From Ammonifex degensii KC4 (lineage in GTDB: Bacteria > Bacillota > Desulfotomaculia > Desulfotomaculales > Ammonificaceae), in NCBI RefSeq assembly GCF_000024605.1, contig NC_013385.1:1564175-1628174 (forward strand): a stretch of 64,000 nucleotides of DNA, read 5' to 3'. The stretch's first letter is position 1; each line of letters begins with the position of its first letter. Shown here piece by piece: positions 7,571 to 16,373 of the stretch. The translations under genes were made by a program, and so were the position numbers. The notes beneath the pieces were generated by a model. That model did no database searches. It was not told the origin of the DNA and was given only the letters and a program-made list of their open reading frames with translations.

Positions 7571-8500
7571 ATGGCTAAGATCGCCATCATCGGAACGGGA
7601 TCGGTAGGAGCTACTGCCGCTTACGCGCTTATAGCCAGCGGGCTGGGAGAAGAAATAGTGCTCATAGATGTAAACCGCGCTAAAGCCGAAGGAGAAGCCC
7701 TAGACTTGGGAGACAGCACCGCCTTCACCACCCCGGTTAAGGTCTATGCAGGGGACTATCCGGATGCTAGCGATGCCGATCTTATTATCTTCGCCGCTGG
7801 GGCCAACCAGCGCCCCGGGGAGACACGGCTCGATCTCACCCAGCGCAACGTGGCCGTGCTGAAAGAGGTGGCAGGAAAGCTGGCTGTTCACTGGCGGGGA
7901 GGCATTTTGCTAATGGTGACCAACCCCGTGGACGTACTGACCTATGTAGCTTCGCGCCTACTCGACCTCGATCCCCAGCGAATTCTGGGCACAGGAACTA
8001 TTTTAGACAGCGCCCGCTTCCGCTACGCCCTAAGCCAGCATACCGGGGTGGATGCCCGCAACCTGCATGCCTACGTCATCGGCGAACATGGAGATACGGC
8101 CGTTCTCCTCTGGAGCCGGGCCACCGTGGCCGGCATACCCTTGGAAGACTTTTGCCGCCAGCGGGGTTTGAACCCGCCGGATAAGGAGCAGATCGACCGG
8201 TACGTGCGCCAGGCCGCCTACCGCATCATCGAGCGCAAAGGAGCCACCTATTACGCCATTGGGCTCGGGATCCGCCGCCTCTGCGAGGCTATTCTCAAGA
8301 ACCAGCACAGCGTGCTGACCGTCACCGGCCCCGTGGAGGGAACCTACGGCTACAAGGGCGTGGCCTTCAGCCTGCCCACCATCGTGGGTAGAGAGGGACG
8401 GCTTTTCTCCCTCGAGCTCCCCCTCTCCCCTCAGGAAGAAGAGGAACTCAAGCGCTCGGTGGATACTCTTCTGAAGGCGCAAGCCGAGGCAGGCTTTTAA
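7571..8500 (+). CDS. ldh: L-lactate dehydrogenase
   Basis: An NAD-dependent LDH/MDH-superfamily enzyme of 309 residues. It has the NAD motif GTGSVGATAAYAL and the catalytic HGD triad region (VIGEHGDTAV). The substrate-specificity loop AGANQRPGETRLDL carries Gln where malate dehydrogenases have Arg, which supports lactate. The ATG at 7571 has AGGGGG upstream. The frame extends upstream to 7415, but that part overlaps the divergent mqnD and lacks family similarity. It converges with the next gene, sharing stop bases. Confidence 0.95.
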   Translation: MAKIAIIGTGSVGATAAYALIASGLGEEIVLIDVNRAKAEGEALDLGDSTAFTTPVKVYAGDYPDASDADLIIFAAGANQRPGETRLDLTQRNVAVLKEVAGKLAVHWRGGILLMVTNPVDVLTYVASRLLDLDPQRILGTGTILDSARFRYALSQHTGVDARNLHAYVIGEHGDTAVLLWSRATVAGIPLEDFCRQRGLNPPDKEQIDRYVRQAAYRIIERKGATYYAIGLGIRRLCEAILKNQHSVLTVTGPVEGTYGYKGVAFSLPTIVGREGRLFSLELPLSPQEEEELKRSVDTLLKAQAEAGF

Positions 8501-8880
8501 GAACCTACCTCGGCCACGTAGTACTCTAGGAAGGTAAGGAGTTCTTCTTTGAGCTTATTCTGCTGGTAAATGCCCCAGCCGGCCGTGAGCATGAGGGGAG
8601 AAAAGATGAGCACCCCTGCTGCTCCTGCCGCTGCCTTGTCGAGCCATCGAGTGATCTGGGTGGAAACTTCCACCCCTTCTTCGCGTGGGCGCAGGTGAAC
8701 GGTAAAGGCGGCGGACATGCCTGCCACCTGCGCCCACGTCCCTCCCTTGCGGGCCTGCACTACCACCCCGGTCTCGTCCCTGAGTCTCTGGGTCTCGAAA
8801 CCCCGCCTTTTGAACCACAGCTCCACCGCCTGCCCCAAGTGCTCAGGGGTAAGCATAGTCCGGTAAATGCGTAGGCTCAC
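8497..8880 (-). CDS. Hypothetical protein with one membrane segment
   Basis: An unrecognised 127-residue protein. The first 85 residues look like a small soluble alpha/beta domain (FKRRGFETQRL, GTWAQVAGM, FTVHLRPREEGVEV). A single hydrophobic segment follows (about 88-107, AAGVLIFSPLMLTAGWGI) and then a short charged helix. It is probably membrane-tethered. It is encoded on the opposite strand to ldh with overlapping stops and lies 21 bases downstream of queA, so it may share the queA transcript. Confidence 0.7.
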   Translation of the reverse strand: MSLRIYRTMLTPEHLGQAVELWFKRRGFETQRLRDETGVVVQARKGGTWAQVAGMSAAFTVHLRPREEGVEVSTQITRWLDKAAAGAAGVLIFSPLMLTAGWGIYQQNKLKEELLTFLEYYVAEVGS

Positions 8881-8901
8881 CTTTTAGGCCACCACCTATC
8901 T

Positions 8902-9933
8902 TCAAAGGATTAACATGGCATCCCCGAAGCTGAAAAATCGGTAGCGCAAGCGCACGGCTTCCGCGTACGCGCGCAGGATCTTTTCCCTCCCGGCAAAAGC
9001 TGCCACTAGCATGAGGAGCGTGGAGCCGGGGAGGTGAAAGTTGGTCACCAAGGCGTCTACCACTTTAAAGCGGTAGCCGGGGTAGATGAAGAGGTCGGTA
9101 AAGCCCCTCCCAGCCCGGACGCGCCCTCGTTCGTCGGCCACCGACTCCAGGCAGCGGACCACCGTGGTTCCCACCGCCACTATTCTTCTTCCCTCTTCTT
9201 TGGCCCGGTTTACGGCCTCCGCCGTAGCCTCCGGGAGATGGTACTCCTCCGAGTGCATGCGGTGGGCGGTTATGTCCTCCTCTTTGACCGGGCGAAAGGT
9301 ATCCAGCCCTATGTGCAGGGTGAGGGTTACCACTTCCACTCCCTTTTCTTGAAGCTTTTGTAAAAGCTCTGGGGTGAAGTGAAGTCCGGCCGTCGGCGCG
9401 GCCGCCGAGCCGGGCTCAGAAGCGTAGACCGTCTGATAGCGCTCCGGCTCAGCCAGCTTCCTTTTTATGTAGGGAGGGAGGGGAATCTCCCCTAGCTGGT
9501 GCAGCAAGGCGAAGAAATCTCCTTCGTAAGTAAACCGGACGAGCCTCCCTCCACTTTCCAGGCGGCTCAGGACCTCCCCCCGCAAGAGCCCCCCACCGAA
9601 CACTATCCGGGTGCCCTCCGGCACCCGGCGGCCGGGGCGGACCAGTACCTCCCACAAGTCCGGTTCCAACTGCCTCAGCAATAAGACCTCCACTTTCCCC
9701 CCGGTGTCCTCTTTCACGCCGTAAAGGCGCGCCGGCAAAACGCGGGTGCGGTTGAGCACCAGTACGTCCCCGGGCACTAGATACTCCGGCAGGTCGCGGA
9801 AGAGCCGGTGCTCGAACTCCTCCCGGTCGCGGTAAACCACCATGAGCCGCGACTTATCTCTTTCCGGCAAAGGTTCCTGCGCAATGAGCTCCTTGGGCAG
9901 ATAGTACTCGAAATCGCTGCGTTTAAGTGCCAC
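8902..9933 (-). CDS. queA: tRNA preQ1(34) S-adenosylmethionine ribosyltransferase-isomerase QueA
   Basis: QueA transfers and isomerises the ribosyl group of SAM onto preQ1 in tRNA wobble position 34, giving epoxyqueuosine. [32 protein letters not shown]-like [11 protein letters not shown] and [15 protein letters not shown] are family signatures. I chose the GTG at 9933 (343 residues), which has GGAGG ten bases upstream; the frame is also open to a GTG at 9954. QueH, the next enzyme of the pathway, is encoded in this window at 52.6 kb. Confidence 0.96.
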   Translation of the reverse strand: MALKRSDFEYYLPKELIAQEPLPERDKSRLMVVYRDREEFEHRLFRDLPEYLVPGDVLVLNRTRVLPARLYGVKEDTGGKVEVLLLRQLEPDLWEVLVRPGRRVPEGTRIVFGGGLLRGEVLSRLESGGRLVRFTYEGDFFALLHQLGEIPLPPYIKRKLAEPERYQTVYASEPGSAAAPTAGLHFTPELLQKLQEKGVEVVTLTLHIGLDTFRPVKEEDITAHRMHSEEYHLPEATAEAVNRAKEEGRRIVAVGTTVVRCLESVADERGRVRAGRGFTDLFIYPGYRFKVVDALVTNFHLPGSTLLMLVAAFAGREKILRAYAEAVRLRYRFFSFGDAMLIL

Positions 9934-9981
9934 CGCCTTTTTAACCTCCGGCACTATTTTAACACTCCCTACCCATCTTAA

Positions 9982-10011
9982 TTGACAAATTCTTCAGCCG
10001 AAAGTTAAAAT
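9982..10011 (+). promoter_or_regulatory. Sigma-A-type promoter for the universal stress protein gene
   Basis: A perfect TTGACA at 9982-9987, an 18-base spacer and TAAAAT at 10006-10011. The start codon is about 40 bases downstream behind AAAGGAGGG. Confidence 0.8.
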
Positions 10012-10049
10012 GAAGCCAATCGCAAGCTCTTTAAAGGAGGGTTTTGCCA

Positions 10050-10478
10050 ATGCGGAAGATCCTGGTGCCGGTAGACGGTTCGGAAAACTCCCTGCGCGCC
10101 CTGCGGGAAGGGATCAAACTGGCCCGAATAAGCGGCCAGGCCAAGCTTACCATCCTCACCGTGGTACCGCCGGTAGATCCCACTTTCGAGTACGGTCCCT
10201 GGCTTACCCGGGAGCAAGTGGAGGAAGCCGAAAAGAAGGCTGCAGAAAAGATATTGGACCAGGCAGAAAAGGTAGTTCAGGAAGAAGGATACCAGGCAGA
10301 CAGGGTGGTGCTGGTGGGAGATGCAGGGCAGGAAATCGCCGACTACGCGGCCAAGGAAGGCTACGACCTCATAGTCATGGGTAGCCGGGGCATGAGCCCC
10401 CTCAAAGGAATATTTTTAGGGAGCGTGAGCACCAAAGTCATCGCCCTCGCTCCCTGTCCGGTCGTGATCGTAAAGTAG
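10050..10478 (+). CDS. Universal stress protein, UspA family
   Basis: A 142-residue single-domain protein with the N-terminal KILVPVDGSENSLRAL strand-turn and the ATP-binding signature GSRGMSPLKGIFLGSVS near the C-terminus. ATP-binding Usp proteins act in stress survival, and the exact role is not deducible. The ATG at 10050 has AAAGGAGGG eight bases upstream, and a strong promoter lies just before. A hairpin follows the stop. Confidence 0.93.
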   Translation: MRKILVPVDGSENSLRALREGIKLARISGQAKLTILTVVPPVDPTFEYGPWLTREQVEEAEKKAAEKILDQAEKVVQEEGYQADRVVLVGDAGQEIADYAAKEGYDLIVMGSRGMSPLKGIFLGSVSTKVIALAPCPVVIVK

Positions 10479-10484
10479 AAGCCT

Positions 10485-10503
10485 CCGGCTTTAAGAAAGC
10501 CGG
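10485..10503 (+). terminator. Hairpin after the usp gene, possible terminator
   Basis: An 8-bp stem CCGGCTTT/AAAGCCGG with an AAG loop seven bases past the usp stop. No good T-run follows on either strand, so termination is uncertain. It overlaps the end of the small membrane-protein gene on the other strand. Confidence 0.45.
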
Positions 10504-10664
10504 GCAGCCAAAAAGCTTAAGAGATAAAGAAAACCCAGCGAACCAGCGGTCAAGGCCAAAACCCAAAGGTCGGTGGTAGAAAGCTCCATTCTATCTGCTT
10601 GCCGGCGCCAGAAAGTCTGCTTATCCTTGCTTGCTACCCCTAACTCTAGCGCCCTTTCCTTCAT
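10491..10664 (-). CDS. Small single-pass membrane protein
   Basis: A 57-residue protein starting at an ATG at 10664 with GGAGGAAGG just upstream. The N-terminal half is charged. Residues about 33-54 form one membrane helix (WVLALTAGSLGFLYLLSFLA) near the C-terminus, as in tail-anchored proteins. Homology is not recognised. The open frame extends upstream to 10745, but that part has no ribosome site. The stretch from 10665 to the trmI end at 10855 holds nothing else I can identify. Confidence 0.5.
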   Translation of the reverse strand: MKERALELGVASKDKQTFWRRQADRMELSTTDLWVLALTAGSLGFLYLLSFLAARLS

Positions 10665-10854
10665 TAATCCTTCCTCCCCCGGGAAAAAAATTGGGCGCGA
10701 CCGCCGGTCCTTACCCCGGCGGCCTACCACGATAGAGGGTTTCACCCCTACTTATTGCAAAAAGCGTGCCAGAACCTCCGCCTTTTCCGTTACTTATCTT
10801 TCCCCGCAAGGAGGAAGACCACTGCTTAAAATTTGAACACCAGTGTTTAAAAAG

Positions 10855-11646
10855 TTAACAGTTCTCTTCCGAGGAGCGAACAACCTTGCGGGCGAAGACC
10901 AAAAAGCCCGTATGTCCTACCATACGATGATAAGGGCGCACGCTCTTCCCCTCTACCTGCCAGTGACGCACTAATACTTCTAAAGACTCTATCAAAGCAA
11001 AGCTTTCCCTCTCCTCCATCGCCTTGATCAGCTGATCCACCTGAACGATAGAGGGCACGTAGGCGGAGAAGATTCCGCCGGGCAAAAGGGCAGCCTCCAC
11101 CGTATCCAAGGCCCGCCAAGGTTCGGGCACGTCGAGCAAGACCCGGTCAAAATCTTTCTCAGGGATAGGCTCGTAGATGTCCCCCAGCTTAAGCTCCAGC
11201 CCGGAAAGCTCTCCTAGGAAGTTTTTTACATTCTGCTCCGCCCAGGCCAGCATGTCCTCCCGCACATCGTAGGCCACCACCCTGCCTGTCGGTCCCACCT
11301 GGCGCAAAATGGCAATGAGCAAGGCCCCACTTCCCACCCCGCCACAGAGAACCCTCGCCCCGGGGAAAATATCTGCCCACACCAGGATGATAGCTACATC
11401 CTTGGGGTAGATAATCCCGCTTTTACGCGGCATGTTGAGGGTGTAGTCCTTAGTAGAGGGATAAAATACCAGAAACTCGCGCCCAAGGGAAGATTTCACC
11501 ACGGTGCCGGCCGGCGCCCCTATGATCTGGTCGTGGTCGATGTAGCCCTTGTGGGTGTGGAACCTTTTACCTGGGGTTAGTCGTTGCAAAAAATAACTCC
11601 CTTTGGGATCGACAAGTATCACTAGGTCGCCTTCCTTGAAAACCAA
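10855..11646 (-). CDS. trmI: tRNA (adenine(58)-N(1))-methyltransferase TrmI
   Basis: A SAM-dependent enzyme that makes m1A58 in the T-loop of tRNA, a modification important for thermostability. It has an N-terminal beta domain (residues 1-70), the family linker KSGIIYPKDVA, SAM motif I read as CGGVGSGALL and DRVLLDVPEPW. The 263 residues fit. ATG start. It stands alone between two divergent or unrelated genes. Confidence 0.93.
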   Translation of the reverse strand: MVFKEGDLVILVDPKGSYFLQRLTPGKRFHTHKGYIDHDQIIGAPAGTVVKSSLGREFLVFYPSTKDYTLNMPRKSGIIYPKDVAIILVWADIFPGARVLCGGVGSGALLIAILRQVGPTGRVVAYDVREDMLAWAEQNVKNFLGELSGLELKLGDIYEPIPEKDFDRVLLDVPEPWRALDTVEAALLPGGIFSAYVPSIVQVDQLIKAMEERESFALIESLEVLVRHWQVEGKSVRPYHRMVGHTGFLVFARKVVRSSEENC

Positions 11647-11766
11647 ACCTTTCCCCCCTCCCTACTTCTCCGATAAGTTTAACAAGCCCCTTGCCTCCAG
11701 GCCAAGGAGGGAGCAAAATAGAAGCAAGCGAAGTTTGAGAATCTGGTAGCAAGGAGGAAAACGCAA

Positions 11767-12108
11767 GTGGAAGAAGAACTTTTTCTTCCCCCGGGAATGA
11801 AGCCGATAATCCATAACCTGGCCAGCGAGCTCGTGCTAAACCCCGGAGAAGAGAAAGTTTTTCCCGAGCTCAAAAGCCGGCTGCTCAACGCCAACTTCCG
11901 TATCAAGACTGATGGTAAGCTTATCCTCACCCTGGAGGAGAACCTGGACTCGAACTGGGTAGCCACCGACAAGACCGCTTGCCACGAAGGGGTTACCCTC
12001 TGGCAGTGCCTACTTAAAAAGTCTACCTTCCGGACACGGGTGAAAAACCCTACAGACAGAAAGGTGCAGGTGACTTTGGATGTGCTCATCCCAGAGATCG
12101 AAGGGTAA
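11767..12108 (+). CDS. Hypothetical protein
   Basis: An unrecognised 113-residue soluble protein, probably mostly beta (VFPELKSRLLNANFRI, KLILTLEENLD, KVQVTLDVLIPE). It has two Cys (TACHEGVTLWQCLL), not arranged as a known metal site. The GTG start is nine bases after AAGGAGG. The alternating pattern and the RTRVKNPTDRKVQVTLDV stretch suggest an immunoglobulin-like beta fold; this is only a fold impression. Confidence 0.65.
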   Translation: MEEELFLPPGMKPIIHNLASELVLNPGEEKVFPELKSRLLNANFRIKTDGKLILTLEENLDSNWVATDKTACHEGVTLWQCLLKKSTFRTRVKNPTDRKVQVTLDVLIPEIEG

Positions 12109-12221
12109 CCTTACCCGGCGCGGAACGTTGGTGGCGGTTACCACGGGTTGCGCCTCCTACCTACGGACGGAATCTTCTGCCAGGTAGTCAAGGGCGGTTT
12201 GATACGCCAAGGGGAGAACCG

Positions 12222-12992
12222 GTGGAGAAAAAGGAAGGTCGGCTTTTCTTAGGAACGAGCGGCTATAGCTACTCACATTGGCGGGGAAACTTTTACCCGC
12301 TGGAGCTAGAGCGAGACAAGTGGCTTTCTTTCTACGCCCAGGAGTTCAACGCCGTGGAGCTCAACGTCACCTTTTACCGTTTACCTCGTCCTTCTACTTG
12401 GAAAAAGTGGCGGGAGTTAACCCCACCAGCTTTCGCTTTCGCCGTAAAGGGGCACCAGAACATCACCCACCGGAAGCGCCTGCGGGAAGTAGAAGAGGAA
12501 CTGGACCGTTTTTTAACCAATGCTTCCCTGCTAGGAGAAAAGCTTCACCTTATTCTCTGGCAGCTCCCTCCCGGAGCTCGCGCCGAGGAGGAGCACCTGG
12601 AAAGCTTCTGTCGGCTCCTGAAAGGACATCCGGTGGCCAGTGCCTGCCGGCACGCCTTTGAGTTCCGCCATCCTTCCTGGTTCCGGGAGGAGATATACGC
12701 GCTTCTGCGCCGCTTTAACTTCGCCCTCTGCTGGGCCGACGCCCCCCGCTGGCCCCGCGCAGAGGAAGTTACAGCCGACTTCGTCTACCTCCGCTTCCAT
12801 GGACACGAGAGGCTCTACGCCTCTTGTTACCCCACCGAAATACTGGACCGCTGGGCGCAGGTCATCCGCCAGCAATTAGACGCCGGGAGAGACGTCTACG
12901 CTTTCTTTAACAACGACGCCGCCGGTTACGCTGTGGCCAACGCCCGGGAATTGCAGGAGCTGGTGAAGGCCCTTAACCCCCCAGGCGGCTAA
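12222..12992 (+). CDS. DUF72 (YecE-family) protein
   Basis: A 256-residue TIM-barrel-like DUF72 protein. The diagnostic stretches are LGTSGYSYSHWRGNFYP at the N-terminus, FNAVELNVTFYRLP, FAVKGHQNITH, VYLRFHG and DVYAFFNNDAAG. The family is widespread; its function is not established. The GTG start has AGGGGAGAAC upstream. Its last 20 bases overlap the end of the convergent moaA gene. Confidence 0.93.
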   Translation: MEKKEGRLFLGTSGYSYSHWRGNFYPLELERDKWLSFYAQEFNAVELNVTFYRLPRPSTWKKWRELTPPAFAFAVKGHQNITHRKRLREVEEELDRFLTNASLLGEKLHLILWQLPPGARAEEEHLESFCRLLKGHPVASACRHAFEFRHPSWFREEIYALLRRFNFALCWADAPRWPRAEEVTADFVYLRFHGHERLYASCYPTEILDRWAQVIRQQLDAGRDVYAFFNNDAAGYAVANARELQELVKALNPPGG

Positions 12993-13923
12993 GATGATCT
13001 ATCTCTGGCAGGGAGGAAGGGCGTGAGCGCTTCAAGGCTATCGCCTGAGCCAAGAGGCGCACCAGTTCTTCTTCCCCTGCTCCTGCCCGTAGGGGGCCTT
13101 TCAGGTCTACCTCCCCTCTCCCGAAAAGGCAGGGGTGGAGCATACCGGTGGCGCTCAGACGCAGACGGTTGCAGCGGGAGCAGATGTGCCCGCTCATGCC
13201 AGCGATAAATCCTACCGTGCCCTGCGCTCCAGGGATTCGATAGTAACAGGCCGGGCCAGCGCCATATAGCTTTTTCACTTCGACCAGAGGACCAAAGTAT
13301 TCCTCCAGTCGCGCTCGAACCGCCGCCGCGCTCAAGAAAGCTTCCCGGAACCAGGCACGAACCGGACCAAAGGGCATAAGCTCAATGAAGCGGACGTGCA
13401 AGGGACGTTCCAAGGAGAGGGAAGCCAGTCTAACGAGTTCGTCTTCGTTAAACCCTTTTATGACTACCACGTTGAGCTTGACCGGCTCAAGCCCCAGCTC
13501 CAGAGCTAGTTCAATTCCCTCCCATACGCGGGTAAGTTCCCCTCCCCGCGTGATGAAGCGGTAGCGCTGGGGATCTAGGGTGTCAAGGCTCACGTTCACC
13601 CGCCGAAGCCCCGCTGCCGCCAGTTCTTTGGCCTGCTCGGCCAGGAGAATCCCGTTGGTGGTAAGGGCCAAGTCGTCGATTTCTTCGATAGCCGCCAGCT
13701 GAGCCACTAGAGAGGAAAGGTTTCTGCGCACCAAGGGCTCTCCGCCGGTAAGCCTTACCTTCCTCACCCCTATGCGGGTGGCGGCCTTTACTATCCGGAC
13801 GATCTCCTCAAAGCGCAAAATTTCCGCGTGGGCGACCGTCTTTACCCCTTCCGGCGGCAGGCAGTAACGACACCGGAGGTTACAGCGATCGGTCACCGAC
13901 ACCCGCAAGTAGTTGACCTTCAA
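12973..13923 (-). CDS. moaA: GTP 3',8-cyclase MoaA (molybdenum cofactor biosynthesis)
   Basis: A radical-SAM enzyme that converts GTP to 3',8-cyclo-GTP, the first step of molybdopterin synthesis. The SAM-cluster motif CNLRCRYC is at residues 13-20, TGGEPLVR follows, and the second cluster ligands lie in CSRCNRLRLSATG plus a Cys in LHPCLFG. The C-terminus ends in Gly-Gly, which MoaA needs. TTG start at 13923. No other moa or mog gene is adjacent. It may be the last gene of the liv-type operon, 13 bases after the DUF202 gene. Confidence 0.96.
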   Translation of the reverse strand: MKVNYLRVSVTDRCNLRCRYCLPPEGVKTVAHAEILRFEEIVRIVKAATRIGVRKVRLTGGEPLVRRNLSSLVAQLAAIEEIDDLALTTNGILLAEQAKELAAAGLRRVNVSLDTLDPQRYRFITRGGELTRVWEGIELALELGLEPVKLNVVVIKGFNEDELVRLASLSLERPLHVRFIELMPFGPVRAWFREAFLSAAAVRARLEEYFGPLVEVKKLYGAGPACYYRIPGAQGTVGFIAGMSGHICSRCNRLRLSATGMLHPCLFGRGEVDLKGPLRAGAGEEELVRLLAQAIALKRSRPSSLPEIDHLSRLGG

Positions 13924-13936
13924 AGTATCGCCCCTC

Positions 13937-14356
13937 TCAGTGGGGGAGGGTGCCGCGGGAGAAGAAGGCCAGCAGCACGGTGATCACCAGAAGGAAAACT
14001 ACCGCCACCAGGTCGAGCGTCACGGCAGGACGGTAGATTCCCCGGATCAGCTGCCGTCGCACCGAGAGAAAACGGATGGTGGCCAGCACCAGGAGCACCG
14101 CCGCCCCGCCCAGCAGTATCTCCCCCATTATTTTCAAGTGCCCTCCGCCGACTCGGACGGCCCCGGTCGGAGAAGCCATCTCTATAAGGGAGGTCCAGCG
14201 AACCAGCACGAAACCAAAGGCAATGAGCGCCAGACAGGTTCGCACCCAGGCCAGAAAGGTGCGCTCGTTGGCCAGGTGGGCCCGTACGTGCGCTCGCACG
14301 GTAAGGTGTTCTTCCTCCTTCTTCCTTTCCTTATCTACCGGCTCCTCCGGTCGCAT
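13937..14356 (-). CDS. DUF202 (YidH-family) membrane protein
   Basis: A 139-residue inner-membrane protein with the DUF202 signature (ANERTFLAWVRTCLALIAFGF) and three predicted membrane helices (about 35-55, 80-100 and 113-133). Function is unknown. The charged N-terminal tail is rich in Glu and Lys. Its start overlaps the end of the PaaK-type ligase gene by 22 bases, indicating translational coupling in the liv-type operon. Confidence 0.88.
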   Translation of the reverse strand: MRPEEPVDKERKKEEEHLTVRAHVRAHLANERTFLAWVRTCLALIAFGFVLVRWTSLIEMASPTGAVRVGGGHLKIMGEILLGGAAVLLVLATIRFLSVRRQLIRGIYRPAVTLDLVAVVFLLVITVLLAFFSRGTLPH

Positions 14357-15528
14357 ACCAACTCTTCCCCCACCGTTCCCGGCGGAACGAAGACCACCTG
14401 GCTGCGCAGGCGCAGAACCTCCTTGGCTCGGGCCGCCAAGCGCTCTGCCAGTTCCTCCGTAGGCTCCACCCCTTCCACTAGCTCCGCCTCTAAAGTGAGT
14501 TCGTCCTTGAAATCGCGCTGGGTGACCACGGCCCGCAAAGCCTTAATTTCCGGGAACTCCTGGGCCAGGGCCTTGACCTGATGGGGGTAAAGGAAAAGGC
14601 CCCGCACCTTGACCCCTGCCGCCGTGCGCCCCAGCACCCCTGCCAGGCGCTTGCCCGGACGTCCGCAGGGACAGGGCTCGTTTATGAAGGCGCTCAGGTC
14701 ACCGGTAGCCAGCCGCAGGAGGGGATAGGTGGCGTCCATCAAGGTGAGCACCACCTCACCCGCCTCTCCTTCTCCTACCGGTTGCCCCGTCTCCGGATCC
14801 ACTATCTCCACAACAACCCCTTGGGCCAAGTGCATTCCCTGCTTAACCGGGCACTCGTAGGCTACGCAGCCCACATCCGCCGTCCCGTAGCCCTGGAAAA
14901 CCTCTATGCCATATTTGCTCTGTAAAAGCTCCCGGAGCTCCGGCGCTAAATACTCGGCCGTCACCCAAGCCCGCCGGAGCTTAAGCTCCCCCACCAGGTT
15001 CATCTCCTCCGCCTTCTTGAGAAGAGAGTAAAGGAAGCTCGGCACCCCGACGTAGCCGGTAACCCCCAGGTCGCGCATGACCTTTACCTGCAGTTCAGTA
15101 TTTCCCACCCCGGCCGGAACCACCACGCAGCCCAGTTTTTGCAGGGCCTCGTCGAACATAAAGCCGGCTGGGGTGAGATGGTAGGAGAAGGTAACCTGCA
15201 CGATGTCCCCCGGGCCGAAGCCGGCAGCGGCCAGCGCCTCCCCCCAGCGCCAGTAGTCCTCTTCCCTCCCCTGCGGGTCGTAGATGGGTCCAGGGGAGAC
15301 GAAGATGCGGCGCAAACCGGAAACCGGAGTGGCTAAGAAACCCCCGAAGGGGAGCTCGGCCTGCTGGCGCTCCCCCAACTCCGTCTTGCGCAGAAGGGGA
15401 AGCTTGGGAAGATCGGCAGGGGAGCTCACATCTTCCGGCTTGAGCCCTGCCCGGGCGAAGCGCTCCCTTACCGCCGGAGCCTGCTCGTAGGCGTAGCGGA
15501 TGAAGTCTTGGAAGCTTAAAAAGCTCAC
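14335..15528 (-). CDS. Phenylacetate-CoA ligase (PaaK) family adenylate-forming enzyme
   Basis: A 397-residue ANL-superfamily member without the classic AMP-binding P-loop of the long-chain ligases. FQGYGTADVGCVAYEC is the A5-like motif, TLMDATYPLLRLATGDLSAF covers the adenylate site, and GVLGRTAAGVKVRGLFLYPHQV is typical of PaaK-like enzymes. PaaK enzymes make aryl-acyl-CoA thioesters from ATP and CoA. The GTG start at 15528 overlaps the livF stop (GTGA). The substrate, possibly an aromatic acid, is an inference from family and operon. Confidence 0.85.
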   Translation of the reverse strand: MSFLSFQDFIRYAYEQAPAVRERFARAGLKPEDVSSPADLPKLPLLRKTELGERQQAELPFGGFLATPVSGLRRIFVSPGPIYDPQGREEDYWRWGEALAAAGFGPGDIVQVTFSYHLTPAGFMFDEALQKLGCVVVPAGVGNTELQVKVMRDLGVTGYVGVPSFLYSLLKKAEEMNLVGELKLRRAWVTAEYLAPELRELLQSKYGIEVFQGYGTADVGCVAYECPVKQGMHLAQGVVVEIVDPETGQPVGEGEAGEVVLTLMDATYPLLRLATGDLSAFINEPCPCGRPGKRLAGVLGRTAAGVKVRGLFLYPHQVKALAQEFPEIKALRAVVTQRDFKDELTLEAELVEGVEPTEELAERLAARAKEVLRLRSQVVFVPPGTVGEELVCDRRSR

Positions 15529-16316
15529 GACAGCCACCTCTTGCGCCGCTTGTAGTGTTTGACCTCCCGGTAGCTCTTGCGTCCCTCCGGTGTAAGCCCC
15601 AGATAGAACTCCCGCACATCTTCATTTTCTTTAAGCTTCTCCGGTTCTCCTTCCAGGACTATGCGTCCGTTTTCCATAACGTAAGCGTAATCGGCTACCG
15701 ACAAGGCTACCCGCGCGTTCTGCTCCACCACCAGCATGGTGGTCCGCTCCCGGCGGTTTATCTCCTTGATGATGTGGAAAATCTCGTTCACCAGCAAGGG
15801 CGAAAGGCCCAAAGAAGGCTCGTCCAGCAGAATAAGTTGCGGACGAGACATCAAAGCCCTGCCTATGGCCAGCATCTGCTGCTCCCCGCCGGAAAGGTAA
15901 CCGGCTATTTTCCGTCGCAGCTCTTTAAGGCGGGGGAAATAAGAGTAGACCTTCTCCAGGTCCTCTTTTATGCCCTGGCGGTCGCGCCGAAGACAGGTGG
16001 CGGCCAGGAGGTTTTCCTCCACCGTGAGATGTTCAAAAACGTGCCTCCCCTCCAGGACGTGAAAGATCCCCTTGCGGGATATCTTTTCCGGGTCCCAGTT
16101 GGTAATATCCTCCCCCTGAAAGATGACCTGTCCGTCGGTAACCTTGCCGCGCTCCACCTGCAAGAGGCCGGAGATAGCCTTGAGGGTGGTGGTCTTCCCG
16201 GCACCGTTGGCTCCCAGCAGGGCCACGATGCTGTGCGGAGGCACTTTGAGCGAAAGCCCCTTGAGCACCAGCACCACCCGGTCGTAAATTACTTCCACGT
16301 TGTTGAGTTCCAGCAA
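15525..16316 (-). CDS. livF: Branched-chain-type ABC transporter ATP-binding protein LivF
   Basis: One of the two ATPases of a HAAT-type (LIV) importer. Walker A is GANGAGKTT (about residues 34-42), the signature motif LSGGEQQM, Walker B LILLDEPSLGL, and a conserved His replaced in VVEQNA as usual for LivF. The C-terminus has an extra basic stretch (KSYREVKHYKRRKRW). It belongs with livG, livH, livM and livK in one operon that also encodes two acyl-CoA-forming ligases. Confidence 0.94.
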   Translation of the reverse strand: MLELNNVEVIYDRVVLVLKGLSLKVPPHSIVALLGANGAGKTTTLKAISGLLQVERGKVTDGQVIFQGEDITNWDPEKISRKGIFHVLEGRHVFEHLTVEENLLAATCLRRDRQGIKEDLEKVYSYFPRLKELRRKIAGYLSGGEQQMLAIGRALMSRPQLILLDEPSLGLSPLLVNEIFHIIKEINRRERTTMLVVEQNARVALSVADYAYVMENGRIVLEGEPEKLKENEDVREFYLGLTPEGRKSYREVKHYKRRKRWLS

Positions 16317-16344
16317 GGCCGCACCCCCTTCTTGACAGTATTTT

Positions 16345-16366
16345 GGGGGCGCCTTTAAGCACCCCC
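16345..16366 (-). other. Intercistronic hairpin between livK and livF
   Basis: An 8-bp stem (GGGGGTGC/GCGCCCCC, one wobble pair) with a six-base loop, 8 bases past the livK stop. There is no T-run in the operon direction. Such hairpins after binding-protein genes can protect the upstream mRNA; this role is inferred. Confidence 0.45.
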
Positions 16367-16373
16367 CTTTTGC

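Noticed and set aside
12109-12221. Spacer before the DUF72 gene checked for a riboswitch or small RNA
   Set aside because: It shows short pairing only and none of the conserved riboswitch cores I know.
15555-16358. A 267-residue plus-strand open frame opposite livF
   Set aside because: Antisense to a gene with complete ABC motifs; no ribosome site and no recognisable domain.
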